Positions 24,925 through 33,951 of a DNA stretch of 64,000 bases are shown here, one piece after another. The stretch is from Meiothermus ruber DSM 1279. Its GTDB lineage: Bacteria; Deinococcota; Deinococci; Deinococcales; Thermaceae. Location of the stretch: positions 310,001-374,000 of the forward strand of contig NC_013946.1 of the NCBI RefSeq assembly GCF_000024425.1, given 5' to 3'. Position 1 is the stretch's first letter. The number at the start of each line of letters is the position of its first letter. Under the pieces are notes generated by a model, which was not told the origin of the DNA, made no database searches, and saw only the letters and a program-made list of their open reading frames with translations. The position numbers and the translations under genes are program-made.

Positions 24925-26244
24925 CTAGAGCAGCACCACGTTGTCGGCTTTGATCCCCCGGGTGGCGTAGCGGGTGTCGAGCACCACTTTGGACAGGGCC
25001 ACCACGCGGGCGTAGTCCACATTGGAGTGGTTGGTGGTGATGATCACCAGGTCGGCGTTTTGCAGCAGCTCGTCGGTCAGCTCCACGCTGTCGGCTACAA
25101 AGCCGTGCTCCTCCACGTGCGGCGTCCAGCTATCGTGGAAGACCACCTCGGCCCCCCGCTTTTGCAGCAGCTTGAAGACCTCGATGGCCGGGCTTTCGCG
25201 GTAATCGTCCAGGTTGGCCTTGTAGGCCATGCCCAGGAGTACCACCTTGGCCCCCCGCAAAGGCTTGCCGTGCTGGCTCAGCACGCGGGCGGCCTTGTCC
25301 ACGGTGAACTCCGGCATTTTGCGGTTAATCTCGCCCGCCAGGTTGATGAAGTGGGTGTTGAAGTTATACTCCTTGGCTTTCCACTCCAGGTAGTGCGGGT
25401 CGAGGGGGATGCAGTGGCCGCCCACGCCGGGGCCGGGGTAGAAGGGCATGATGCCGAAGGGCTTGGTAAAAGCGGCGTCCAGCACCTCCCAGACGTTCAG
25501 ATCCATGCGGTCGCACAGGAGGGTGAGCTCGTTGACCAGGGCGATGTTCACGGCCCGGAAGGTGTTTTCGAACACCTTGACCATCTCGGCGGCTTTGGCG
25601 CTGCTCACCGGCACCACGTGGTTGATGGTTTTGCTGTAAAAGGCCACCGCCACCTCGAGGCTCTGGGGCCCCACCCCGCCCACCACCTTGTTGGTGTTCT
25701 TGGTGGTGTAACGGGCGTTGCCGGGGTCTACCCGCTCAGGGCTGTGGGCCAGGAAGAAGTCCTGGTTTAGCTTGAGGCCGCTTTGCTCCAGGATGGGCAG
25801 CATGACCTCTTCGGTGGTGCCCGGATAGGTGGTGGACTCGAGGCTCACCAGCTGGCCGGGCCGCAGATATTTAGCAATTTCGCGGGTCACGCCCTCCACG
25901 TACTGCAGGTCGGGCACCAGGTTCTTGGTCAGGGGCGTGGGCACGGCGATTACAATCACGTCCAGCTCGGGTACTTCCTCGAAGCCGGTGGTGGCCCGGA
26001 TCAGCCCCTGGGCCACCAGGTCGCGCAGCTCCTCGTCTTTTACGTCACCGATATAGTTCTGGCCCTGGTTGATCATGGCCACCCGCTTGGCGCTGCGGTC
26101 GATGCCCACCACGCGGTAGCCCACCTTGGCCTTTTCCACGGCAAAGGGCAGGCCCACATAGCCCATGCCGACCACGCCCACAAGGGCGGTTTTGTCCTCA
26201 ATGCGCTGCAACAAAAGGGTTTTGGGATCTACAACGGTCTGCAT
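24925..26244 (-). CDS. wbpA: UDP-N-acetylglucosamine 6-dehydrogenase (WbpA-like)
   Basis: The 439-residue protein has the N-terminal NAD fold GMGYVGLPFAVEKAKVGYRV, the catalytic Cys in GPGVGGHCIPLDPHYL, and the C-terminal UDP-binding domain of the nucleotide-sugar dehydrogenase family. Four electrons are taken from C6 to give the uronic acid. UDP-GlcNAc as substrate is inferred from the following wbpB, wbpD and wbpE genes; UDP-glucose or UDP-ManNAc would be the alternatives. Confidence 0.87.
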   Translation of the reverse strand: MQTVVDPKTLLLQRIEDKTALVGVVGMGYVGLPFAVEKAKVGYRVVGIDRSAKRVAMINQGQNYIGDVKDEELRDLVAQGLIRATTGFEEVPELDVIVIAVPTPLTKNLVPDLQYVEGVTREIAKYLRPGQLVSLESTTYPGTTEEVMLPILEQSGLKLNQDFFLAHSPERVDPGNARYTTKNTNKVVGGVGPQSLEVAVAFYSKTINHVVPVSSAKAAEMVKVFENTFRAVNIALVNELTLLCDRMDLNVWEVLDAAFTKPFGIMPFYPGPGVGGHCIPLDPHYLEWKAKEYNFNTHFINLAGEINRKMPEFTVDKAARVLSQHGKPLRGAKVVLLGMAYKANLDDYRESPAIEVFKLLQKRGAEVVFHDSWTPHVEEHGFVADSVELTDELLQNADLVIITTNHSNVDYARVVALSKVVLDTRYATRGIKADNVVLL

Positions 26245-26253
26245 ACGATCTCC

Positions 26254-27492
26254 TTACACCGGAACTTTTTCGGCCTTGGGTTGCTGGGATTGAAGCTGGT
26301 ACAGCCAGTTTTCGATGAGCACCGACCAGCTTAGGTGGGTCTCCACGTAGCGCCGCCCGTTCTGGCCCAGTTGTTCGGCCAGATGGGGGTTCTGTACCAC
26401 CGCCATGATGTTGTGGGCCAGGGTTTGGGCGTCCTCAGGGAGGCTTACCAGGCCGGCTCGAGCCCCCTCCACTAGCCGCGCCCCCTCCCCCTGCCCGGCG
26501 TACAGGATGGGTTTGGCGCAGCTCATCCCGGCGAAAATCTTGACCGGGCGGGTCATCTCGAAGAGTGGGGAGTTGCGCAGGGTGGAAAGGCCGGCCACGG
26601 CCAGAGAGTAGAGCTGGGCGATGTAGGCTGGGGGCTTTGGATCCAGGAAGCGCACATTGGTAAGCCCCATCTCCTGGGCCATCTGCTTCAAGCGGGGTTT
26701 TTCCGAGCCGTCGCCGATGAGCACCAGCACCACCTGGGGGTCGGTCAGGAGCCGGGCGGCCTGCAGGGCCACCTCCAGGCCGTGGGCGTAGCCGTGGTTG
26801 CCGGCGTACAGAATGATTTTCTTGCCCTCGAGGCCAAGCTCCCTAGCCAGGGCCAGGTCGGGCGGCATGGGCTTGAAGAGATCGGTATCCACGCCGTTGG
26901 GTAGATAAAGTATCTTGTGCGGGGGTACTTTTTTCTCTTCCAGCAGAACCTTCTGGATGCCCTCGGTCACCGCGGTGATGAAGTGGGCCTGGCGGTAGCT
27001 CCAGCTTTCCAGGCCCTCGGCCAGGCACAGCAAAGGGCCTTCCTTCATCAGACCGAGCTGGCGCACCGAGTCCGGCCAGAGATCGGCTATGTTGAAGATG
27101 AAAGGCACACCAAAGCGCCTCGAGGCCAGGTAGCCCGTTAGGCTCAGAAACAGGGGCGGCGATTCCACAAAGATGTAGTCGGGCTTTTGAACCTTTAGCA
27201 CTCCACCCAGCGCGCTCAGCACAAAGCTGAAGTAGTTAAGCAGCCGCTTGGGGCCGGTGCCCATGGCGGGGTAGAGCCAGGTGCGCACCACCCGCACCCC
27301 TTCCCAGTCTTCCTCGAGCCAGAGCCTGCCGCGGTAACCCTCAAACACACGCCCGGTGGGGTAATTGGGCATGGCCGTCACTACCTCTACCTGATGCCCT
27401 AACCGCACCAGCTCGCGGATAACCGAAGCCAGCCGCACCTGGGCCGCGCCGATCTCGGGGGGAAAGTACTGGGTTAGAAACAAGAAGCGCAC
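26254..27492 (-). CDS. Glycosyltransferase family 4 (WbuB-like)
   Basis: The 412-residue GT-B enzyme starts MRFLFLTQYFPPEIGAAQVR and has a nucleotide-sugar domain (ILYAGNHGYAHGLEVALQA). GTG 27492 follows GGAGG. WbuB-type enzymes commonly add an N-acetylated sugar in O-antigen synthesis; here the donor may be the diacetamido-uronic acid made by the next four genes. It appears to be the first gene of the nine-gene minus-strand operon. Confidence 0.85.
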   Translation of the reverse strand: MRFLFLTQYFPPEIGAAQVRLASVIRELVRLGHQVEVVTAMPNYPTGRVFEGYRGRLWLEEDWEGVRVVRTWLYPAMGTGPKRLLNYFSFVLSALGGVLKVQKPDYIFVESPPLFLSLTGYLASRRFGVPFIFNIADLWPDSVRQLGLMKEGPLLCLAEGLESWSYRQAHFITAVTEGIQKVLLEEKKVPPHKILYLPNGVDTDLFKPMPPDLALARELGLEGKKIILYAGNHGYAHGLEVALQAARLLTDPQVVLVLIGDGSEKPRLKQMAQEMGLTNVRFLDPKPPAYIAQLYSLAVAGLSTLRNSPLFEMTRPVKIFAGMSCAKPILYAGQGEGARLVEGARAGLVSLPEDAQTLAHNIMAVVQNPHLAEQLGQNGRRYVETHLSWSVLIENWLYQLQSQQPKAEKVPV

Positions 27493-27743
27493 ACAACCTC
27501 CAGGAGGGCAGTTCTGAGAAGATGGTAGTTTGCCCGACCAGCACTGGCTGGGCCTGGTGGGTGCTGTGTGGATGCGCGCACCACACTCTTTGCGAGTATT
27601 GGCAGGATATATAGTTTGCTCATCCTACCGTAGTGTAGTTAGTTTCAAGCTCCCGGCCAGGTTTTTTGACGCAATAGCCGTTACAGATTCACCTCCAGGT
27701 ATGTGAACTCAACGCTTCATGAGAGTTCCGCAGGTAACGGAGT

Positions 27744-28922
27744 TTAGCGGGTTTCCAAGGGGCCAAGGTCGGGAGCTATCCCCAGGATGCGGGGGTGGCC
27801 CATGAAATCAAAGCTAGGTGCGGCCTCACGAATGCCTTTGTCGATGGCTGGGCTATCGTTGCTCAGATAGTAGTTGCCAGAGCCGTCGGCTTTGAAGTTA
27901 ACAAAGCGGGGATCTTCAGTCAGACTGTTTTGCTGGCTGCTGGTGAGCAGAGCCCAGTTGGTGGTGTTGTTCCAGACCAGGTTGTTCAAAAATCGATTAA
28001 CCCCGGTGTTGTTTTCCTCGCTGATGCCACGGGGGTTGCTCACTACAATGTTGTTGGCTACCAGGAAGTTTTCAGCTTTATTGCCGAGGGTATTTTCGCC
28101 TGAGCCCACCGAGATGCCACCATATAGGTTGGCAAAAGAGAGGTTATGGGTCATCACCACAGCCGTGGCGGCCTGCCATGTGGTGATGCCAAAGCCCCGG
28201 GCACGGTAAATAATATTGTTTTGAATAATGCCTTTTGGACTTCCCTGGTAGATGCCGTGGATGCGGGTGCAGGGGCCTGCGGTGAGATCGCCTATATCAT
28301 GCACCAGGTTGCTCAAAATGCTGGTGTTGCCGGCGTTGGGCTGGCTGGCGTTAATCCCGGCCCCGCCGTTGGAGTCACACTGGGCCCGGATGCCATAGAC
28401 ATGGTTGAACAAGAAGCGGTTGTAGGGGGCCCAGCTAATAATGCCGCTGTTGGTGGCGTTGGTAACTTCGAACCCGACGATATCCACGTAGCTGCCGCGG
28501 ACATCAATACCGAAGAGATTGCCCTGGGCGTTGAGTTTGGCGCCCCAGCGGATATCGGAGGCGATGGTGATGCGCTGGCTGGACGTACCGGAGGCGGTAA
28601 CCTGGACAGACTCGTTGTAGGAGCCTGGGAGCACCCGCAGGACATCGCCGGGCTTAAGTTTCTGCACGGCGAAGGAGAGGGTGGCCCAGGGGCGTTCGCG
28701 GGAGCCGTCGTTGGCGTTGCTGCCGGAGGGGCTTACGTAGTAGGTGGGGCCGCTGGGAATGCCGAACACACCGTACGAGGTATCTGGTCTGGGATTTGGG
28801 GTGTTGTGCTGAGAACTGGTGATGCAGGCTGCAAGCAAAACAACCAGGAATGCCACTACCCAGTTCAAGCGGATATGCCTAACAGGTGGTTGAGGAATAT
28901 GAGGGGTAATTTGTTTTCTCAT
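27744..28922 (-). CDS. Beta-helix (pectate-lyase-like) surface lipoprotein, copy 1
   Basis: About 392 residues. A lipobox (VVLLAAC) ends the signal sequence, then PSGPTYYVSPSGSNANDGS begins a right-handed parallel beta-helix with Asn-rich turns (NRFLFNHVYGIRAQ, NNIVVSNPRGISEENNTG). Family members bind or cleave acidic polysaccharides; no catalytic residues can be assigned. Bases 28356-28757 are nearly identical to part of the gene at 43148. It lies between the operon start and the Wzz-like gene on the same strand. An ATG at 28931 is an alternative start. Confidence 0.8.
   Translation of the reverse strand: MRKQITPHIPQPPVRHIRLNWVVAFLVVLLAACITSSQHNTPNPRPDTSYGVFGIPSGPTYYVSPSGSNANDGSRERPWATLSFAVQKLKPGDVLRVLPGSYNESVQVTASGTSSQRITIASDIRWGAKLNAQGNLFGIDVRGSYVDIVGFEVTNATNSGIISWAPYNRFLFNHVYGIRAQCDSNGGAGINASQPNAGNTSILSNLVHDIGDLTAGPCTRIHGIYQGSPKGIIQNNIIYRARGFGITTWQAATAVVMTHNLSFANLYGGISVGSGENTLGNKAENFLVANNIVVSNPRGISEENNTGVNRFLNNLVWNNTTNWALLTSSQQNSLTEDPRFVNFKADGSGNYYLSNDSPAIDKGIREAAPSFDFMGHPRILGIAPDLGPLETR
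28356..28757 (-). repeat. 402-bp near-identical block shared with 43760-44161 (copy A)
   Basis: Aligned by eye at constant offset 15404, this block differs from 43760-44161 at a single base (28401 A versus 43805 G). Both ends are sharp: outside it the two paralogues diverge at once. It encodes the same part of both beta-helix lipoproteins, from PSGPTYYVSPSG to SNGGAG. Confidence 0.95.
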
Positions 28923-29064
28923 AAGCACCACAACGATTATTGAGTGAGTAAACGTGGTATACCAATATAGCTAATTTTGCCTTTGAGCAACACAACCATC
29001 CCAAGATCTGTGGTGGATTTTTATCAGGAACCTTAACAGTGGGTTTTTGAGAATGCTTCATTGG

Positions 29065-29850
29065 CTATCCAGTGGGGCCTAACAACCGATCTCGAACAGC
29101 CAGCAGGATAAATCCGAGCAGCAGGGTGGAGATAGCAGCAATGCCAGCGGTGAGCAAAGGACGCGGCCATATAGCTTCGGTGGGCACTTCGGCCTGGGCT
29201 AGGAGTGAGAGCTGGCCGGTGGCGCTGTTTTCCAGCGAGCGTATGATTCCCAGTTCACGCTCGAGGTTGGTACGCAACTCCCGCAAGATGTTTTGATCGG
29301 TGCGACTAGCAGCCTGGGTAATCTGGATATCTACCCAACGAATCCGGTTTTCCAGTGAGACGCTGGCACGTTTGAAGTTGTCTCGAATCAGGGCTTCTTC
29401 CCAGTTGCGCAAAGCTTCGGCCCAGGCGTTGGCTAAGGCCGCAGAGCGGCGGGGGTCGGAATCGCGGGCGCTCAGTACAAAAACGATGGAACTCGAGCCT
29501 ACCGTCTCGATAGAGCGGATACGCAACTTCTCCCGTACTTTCGCCACTTCGCTTGGTAATACACCAGGAAAGCGACGGTTCATCTGCTCCAGTACTAGAG
29601 TTCCGTAGGCAGCTTCGCGGTAAGCGGCTGCGGCTAGGGGCTGGAACCGTGGCGCGCTGATAGTAGAACCTAGTTCGACCGGCTGGGCTGAAAGCAAACG
29701 GGCCGAGGCTTCGTAGATACGTGGCTGGGATATGCTTAGCAGGTAAGCTACCACCGCAATTAACACCGAAACCCCTAGCAATGCCCACATGTAGCGGCTA
29801 AAGCTCAGGAGTAAGCGATCGAAATCATTTATGCTGGATGTGCTTCTCAT
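29065..29850 (-). CDS. Wzz-type polysaccharide chain-length determinant (no kinase domain)
   Basis: The 261-residue protein has two membrane helices (about 20-40 and 232-252) flanking a periplasmic helical domain with coiled-coil segments (LRELRTNLERELGIIRSLEN), and a first-helix region matching Wzz (MWALLGVSVLIAVVAYLLSI). It lacks the cytoplasmic tyrosine-kinase domain of Wzc. Wzz proteins set polymer length together with Wzy, here encoded at 31525 on the other strand. It is divergent from the flippase gene, with a 247-base gap that probably holds promoters for both. Confidence 0.8.
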   Translation of the reverse strand: MRSTSSINDFDRLLLSFSRYMWALLGVSVLIAVVAYLLSISQPRIYEASARLLSAQPVELGSTISAPRFQPLAAAAYREAAYGTLVLEQMNRRFPGVLPSEVAKVREKLRIRSIETVGSSSIVFVLSARDSDPRRSAALANAWAEALRNWEEALIRDNFKRASVSLENRIRWVDIQITQAASRTDQNILRELRTNLERELGIIRSLENSATGQLSLLAQAEVPTEAIWPRPLLTAGIAAISTLLLGFILLAVRDRLLGPTG

Positions 29851-30097
29851 TGTATTTCACCGAACCTAATGGCCGGGGAACCCCACCTTAAGCTAGCCCG
29901 GCCCTTGCGGATTCAGCCTAACTGTATTACTGCACGAATGCCAGCGAAAGCAACCCAACGCTCCCAAAAATAACTCTTTCTACAAGGGATTAACGCTTGG
30001 GGTTACGCAGAATAACCAGTGCCTGGAACTAAGCTGTGTACCATTGAAGCAGAAATGCTCCCGAACTGGGGCAAAAACGAAATCCTTACGGCCTCAT

Positions 30098-31528
30098 ATG
30101 ACCCGGATCAAAGGTTTTCTGACGCAAACATCTTTTGTGGGGAATGCGGCCCTACTGGCCAGCAGTACGGTGCTGGGCCAGGGTCTGGTCGTTCTGGTGC
30201 AGCCCCTTCTGACCCGTATATATAGGCCGGAAGATTTTGGCTGGTGGGCTTTGTATGGCTCTATCCTTTCTCTGGCCGCAGTGATGATCAACCTTCGCTA
30301 TGAGCAGGCCATCCAGCTACCCAGAGAAGAGCCAGAAGCCCGTGGGCTTTTGCTAATTGCAGTGGGCGTTGGCTTGGGCTTGAGCCTGCTGATAGGTGGG
30401 GTTTTTTGGTTTTTTCGGGATGTCTTTTCGGTATGGTTGGGTGTCCAGATCCCAGGCTGGTTTGCAGCCCTGGTGGGGGTGGGGCTGGCTTGCATAGCCC
30501 TCATGCAATCGGGCAGTATGTGGGCCTTGCGGCTTCAGCGTTTTGGCGCACTGGCCCAGACCAAGTTTCAGCAAGGCTTATGGCAGGCTTTGGCCCAGGT
30601 GGGTCTGGGGCTGCTTGTTAAGGGGCCAGCGGGGCTTTTACTGGGCGATGTGCTGGGGCGCTTGGGGGGTGTACAGGCTTTGTGGCGTTTGTTGCCCCGG
30701 AGCCTCGAGGGCATCACCTGGCGCACCTTGCAGCAGACAGCCCGCCGCTACCGGAGTTTTCTGGTTTTTGGCACCAGCGCGGCTTTACTAACCGCGGCCA
30801 GCTTTCACCTGCCGTTTATTTTGTTGACCGCTTTTTTCGGTGCTGCTGCGATGGGGCAGTTTAGCCTGAGCTACCGCATTACCACCATTCCTGTAACCCT
30901 GGTGGCCCAGTCCATTGGGCAGGTTTTTTTTGCTCGTGCGGCCGCAGCCCGTGAGACCCCTGAGCTGGCCCAGCTCACCATCCGAACTTCCACCATGTTG
31001 ATAGCGGTGGGCTTGCCGATATTCGGTGCATTGTTTGTGGTAGCGCCCCAGGCCTTCCCTCTGATTTTTGGATCCAACTGGTACGAAGCCGGGGTGTACG
31101 CCCGCTTACTTGCACCATACTTACTCCTCTCTATTGTGGCCCAACCCCTTTCCACCTTGCTCACTGTTAAGGAATGGCAGCAAGCCTTGCTGGTTTTTAC
31201 TGTCTTTGAGCTGGCCTTACGCATGGGGGCCATCTACTGGGGTATTGCCATCCAGCAGATGTACTGGGCAGTTTTTTTGTTCGCCTCGAGCAGTGCCCTG
31301 GTGGCCGGAATATCGCTGGGCTTATTTTTCCGCGCGGCCGGGGCGCGCTGGGCCGATTTTGGGCGAGGTCTACGCAGGTACATCTGGCTCAACCTGCCCG
31401 CTTTGTTGCTGCTGTGGGGGCTCACCCACTGGGTTGCGGGCTGGAGCCTGTTGGGGCTAACGGTATTAGTTAGTGCTACCGTTCTATTTTTCACTGCCAG
31501 GGAACTTAGGAAGGAAGGTTTGGTATGA
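30098..31528 (+). CDS. Wzx-type lipid-linked oligosaccharide flippase
   Basis: About 476 residues with roughly twelve or more membrane helices and the MATE/Wzx-like pattern (SFVGNAALLASSTVLGQGLV, then paired helices throughout). It would move the undecaprenyl-linked repeat unit to the periplasmic face. ATG 30098 is chosen; a TTG at 30044 adds 18 polar residues. The stop overlaps the next start as ATGA, so flippase and polymerase are coupled. Confidence 0.87.
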   Translation: MTRIKGFLTQTSFVGNAALLASSTVLGQGLVVLVQPLLTRIYRPEDFGWWALYGSILSLAAVMINLRYEQAIQLPREEPEARGLLLIAVGVGLGLSLLIGGVFWFFRDVFSVWLGVQIPGWFAALVGVGLACIALMQSGSMWALRLQRFGALAQTKFQQGLWQALAQVGLGLLVKGPAGLLLGDVLGRLGGVQALWRLLPRSLEGITWRTLQQTARRYRSFLVFGTSAALLTAASFHLPFILLTAFFGAAAMGQFSLSYRITTIPVTLVAQSIGQVFFARAAAARETPELAQLTIRTSTMLIAVGLPIFGALFVVAPQAFPLIFGSNWYEAGVYARLLAPYLLLSIVAQPLSTLLTVKEWQQALLVFTVFELALRMGAIYWGIAIQQMYWAVFLFASSSALVAGISLGLFFRAAGARWADFGRGLRRYIWLNLPALLLLWGLTHWVAGWSLLGLTVLVSATVLFFTARELRKEGLV

Positions 31529-32811
31529 GATCGGTTGCACCAGTAACGGCGGCCCTGCTGTTCCCTTTGTGGTCTTGGTTGGCCTTCCCACAAATTTTGC
31601 TGTACCTATATACCTTTAGCCTACCGCTCGAGGGGGTTTTTGCTATCGAAGGGGTGTTTACCCTATCCAAGGCACTGCTGGGTTTATTTTTGCTTTCTTT
31701 GGTTTTTCAAATCAGGCGTCCGAAAATCGCCTGGTTTCCGGCCCTGGTTTTAACATGGCGGTATATTCCTCGGTTGCGAATTTCTATACTCGCGGTGGTA
31801 CTGCTGTTTTGGGCATGTTTGAGCTATTTTTGGTCGGTTGACCCATCGGCTACTTGGGACAAGCTTCAGGCCCTGGCACAGCAACTGGTGGGGGCCTTGG
31901 CCATCGCTTTTTTTATTATGGTGAGACCCAATACTCTACAGCCTATGCTGTTCTTTTACTCGCTGGGGGCCAGTATTGCTGCGCTGCAGGGCATCTTCAA
32001 CTATCTGCGTAATCCGTTGAGCCGCACTACCTTTACGGGAGCTGCCGATGCAGCCGATTTTGCGGCAGTGGTTTTGCTGGGCTCCCTGATAGCAGTAGGG
32101 CTGTGGTTGACTACAAGAAGCCCCTGGATGCGCTGGTATAGCATGTTCTGCTTTGCGTTGTGCACTTTAGCGGTGGTGCTTTCGGGCACCCGCAGTGCCT
32201 GGGTAGCCATCGTTATTACCTTAGCGCTGGTGGTACTGCCCCGCCTGGGTTGGCGGCAGTTTCTTTCACTGGGCTTGACCTTTGGTTTGGTGGGCCTGGC
32301 GCTGTTTCAGTTGCCAGCGGTCAACCAGTTCCTGAGCTCCCGCATTACCTCGGCAGCCGAGGATGGGGGGGCTGGTCGAACGGCTATTTGGACGGTTGGA
32401 TGGCACATTGCACAACAGAATCTCATTTTTGGGCATGGCCTGGGTACCTTTACAACTTTGTTTGGACAGGGGATTGCTGCTGAGTCTGACCTCGAGTCCA
32501 TCGATACCTATTACATCACCGATGGCCGGGGTGCTCACAACATCTACCTCGAGCTTGTTAGCGAAGTGGGTCTTGTAGGACTGGGTATATTTCTGGCCTG
32601 GATGTGGGTGTTGCTGCAGGTAAGCTTACGGCAGGCGGTACATCCAGATCTGATTCTGATCCTCAAAGCCTGTCTCCTGGCCTACCTGATTCAGGGGGCA
32701 TTTTTAGGGATTTTGGAGCGCAAATATCTCTGGCTAACCATAGCACTTCTACACGGTCTGGCCATGATGGTTCGAGGTAACAGCTATGCGCGTATTGTTT
32801 CTAAGCCCTGA
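31525..32811 (+). CDS. O-antigen polymerase/ligase-like membrane protein (Wzy/WaaL family)
   Basis: The 428-residue polytopic protein has the O-antigen-ligase pattern in a large loop (GTRSAWVAIVITLALVVLPR; GHGLGTF; DGRGAHNIYLELVSEVGLVG). Next to a flippase and a Wzz, a polymerase role at the periplasmic face is the better guess, but sequence cannot separate Wzy from WaaL. AAGGAAGG precedes ATG 31525. It overlaps the next gene by 26 bases. Confidence 0.82.
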   Translation: MRSVAPVTAALLFPLWSWLAFPQILLYLYTFSLPLEGVFAIEGVFTLSKALLGLFLLSLVFQIRRPKIAWFPALVLTWRYIPRLRISILAVVLLFWACLSYFWSVDPSATWDKLQALAQQLVGALAIAFFIMVRPNTLQPMLFFYSLGASIAALQGIFNYLRNPLSRTTFTGAADAADFAAVVLLGSLIAVGLWLTTRSPWMRWYSMFCFALCTLAVVLSGTRSAWVAIVITLALVVLPRLGWRQFLSLGLTFGLVGLALFQLPAVNQFLSSRITSAAEDGGAGRTAIWTVGWHIAQQNLIFGHGLGTFTTLFGQGIAAESDLESIDTYYITDGRGAHNIYLELVSEVGLVGLGIFLAWMWVLLQVSLRQAVHPDLILILKACLLAYLIQGAFLGILERKYLWLTIALLHGLAMMVRGNSYARIVSKP

Positions 32812-33949
32812 TTTTCCTTCGAATGTACACCCTTCAGCCTGCATTTTCGTGCAGACCCAGGCCCTGGAACTGCAGCGCCTGGGGGTGCAGGTAGATGTGC
32901 ATGCTCCCATACCGCTGGTATTGCCCGGAATGGCCCGGCTCAAGCCAAACTGGCGGGCCTATACCCAGATTCCCAATCAGTATGACGTGGAGGGGGTTCG
33001 GGTGTTGCGTCCTCGCTACCTGGCTTTCCCGAGTGAAAATCTTTGGGGGTGGCCGCACCGATTGAAAGCTTTCTCATTGCCAGCGCATTCATGCGATCTG
33101 ATCCACGCCCACTTCGCCCATCCCGAGGGAACCCTGGGTCTTTTACTCAAGCGCCGCTGGAAGAAGCCGCTGGTGGTTACGCTGCATGGCGATGACGCCA
33201 ACACCTATCCCGAGCAAAGCCCCCGTTACCGCAAATACTATAAGCAGGTACTGGCCCAGGCTGATCTGATTCTGACCGTAAGCGATGGGATTCGCCAAAA
33301 AGCCCAGGCCCATACCCAGCGTCCGGTGCTGACCCACCGGGTGGGCCTCAGATTACCGCCAATGCAAGAACGGCCCGATAAAAGGGGGCTACGCTCTCAG
33401 CTCGGGCTTCCCCAAGACCGCTTCGTCTTGTTGTTTGTGGGCACATTGGTGCAGTACAAAGGGGTGCTCGAGCTTTCCGAAGCCTTGCGTCAGCTCGACG
33501 ACGAAGGGGTGCTGGCTGTATTTATCGGTGATGGGCCGCTGCGTGATGGTCTAGGTAGTTCTTCTCGAACGCAGCGCATCTTATTGGGCCAGCAGCCCAA
33601 TGCGGTGGTGCGCCGCTACATGGTCGCCGCCGATGCGCTCATCCTGCCTTCCTACCGCGAGGGACTGCCCACGGTGGTGGTGGAAGCCGGTGCGGTAGGT
33701 CTGCCGGTGATCGCCAGCAACCGGGGGGGCACGCCTGAGATCGTGACCCCCGAGACCGGTTACCGCCTCGAGGAGATCAGCCCGGCGGCGATACTGGCGG
33801 CCATCGCCCAGGTGCGAAGCGACCCACTGGAGGCCCAGGCCCGGGGCGAGCGCTTGCGGCAGCACGTCTACCGCCACTACGATGCCAGCCGAAATGCACA
33901 GCAACTGGTGCGGTTGTACCGTCGACTGCTGGAGGGAGGGTTGGGTTGA
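32786..33949 (+). CDS. Glycosyltransferase family 4
   Basis: The 387-residue protein has a GT-B layout: N-terminal VLFLSPDFPSNVHPSACIFV, the domain junction LFVGTLVQYKGVLELSEAL, and the donor-site ADALILPSYREGLPTVVVEA with its catalytic Glu pair. GAGG precedes ATG 32786, which lies within the polymerase gene. It is part of the flippase-polymerase operon; donor and linkage are unknown. Confidence 0.88.
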   Translation: MRVLFLSPDFPSNVHPSACIFVQTQALELQRLGVQVDVHAPIPLVLPGMARLKPNWRAYTQIPNQYDVEGVRVLRPRYLAFPSENLWGWPHRLKAFSLPAHSCDLIHAHFAHPEGTLGLLLKRRWKKPLVVTLHGDDANTYPEQSPRYRKYYKQVLAQADLILTVSDGIRQKAQAHTQRPVLTHRVGLRLPPMQERPDKRGLRSQLGLPQDRFVLLFVGTLVQYKGVLELSEALRQLDDEGVLAVFIGDGPLRDGLGSSSRTQRILLGQQPNAVVRRYMVAADALILPSYREGLPTVVVEAGAVGLPVIASNRGGTPEIVTPETGYRLEEISPAAILAAIAQVRSDPLEAQARGERLRQHVYRHYDASRNAQQLVRLYRRLLEGGLG

Positions 33950-33951
33950 GT

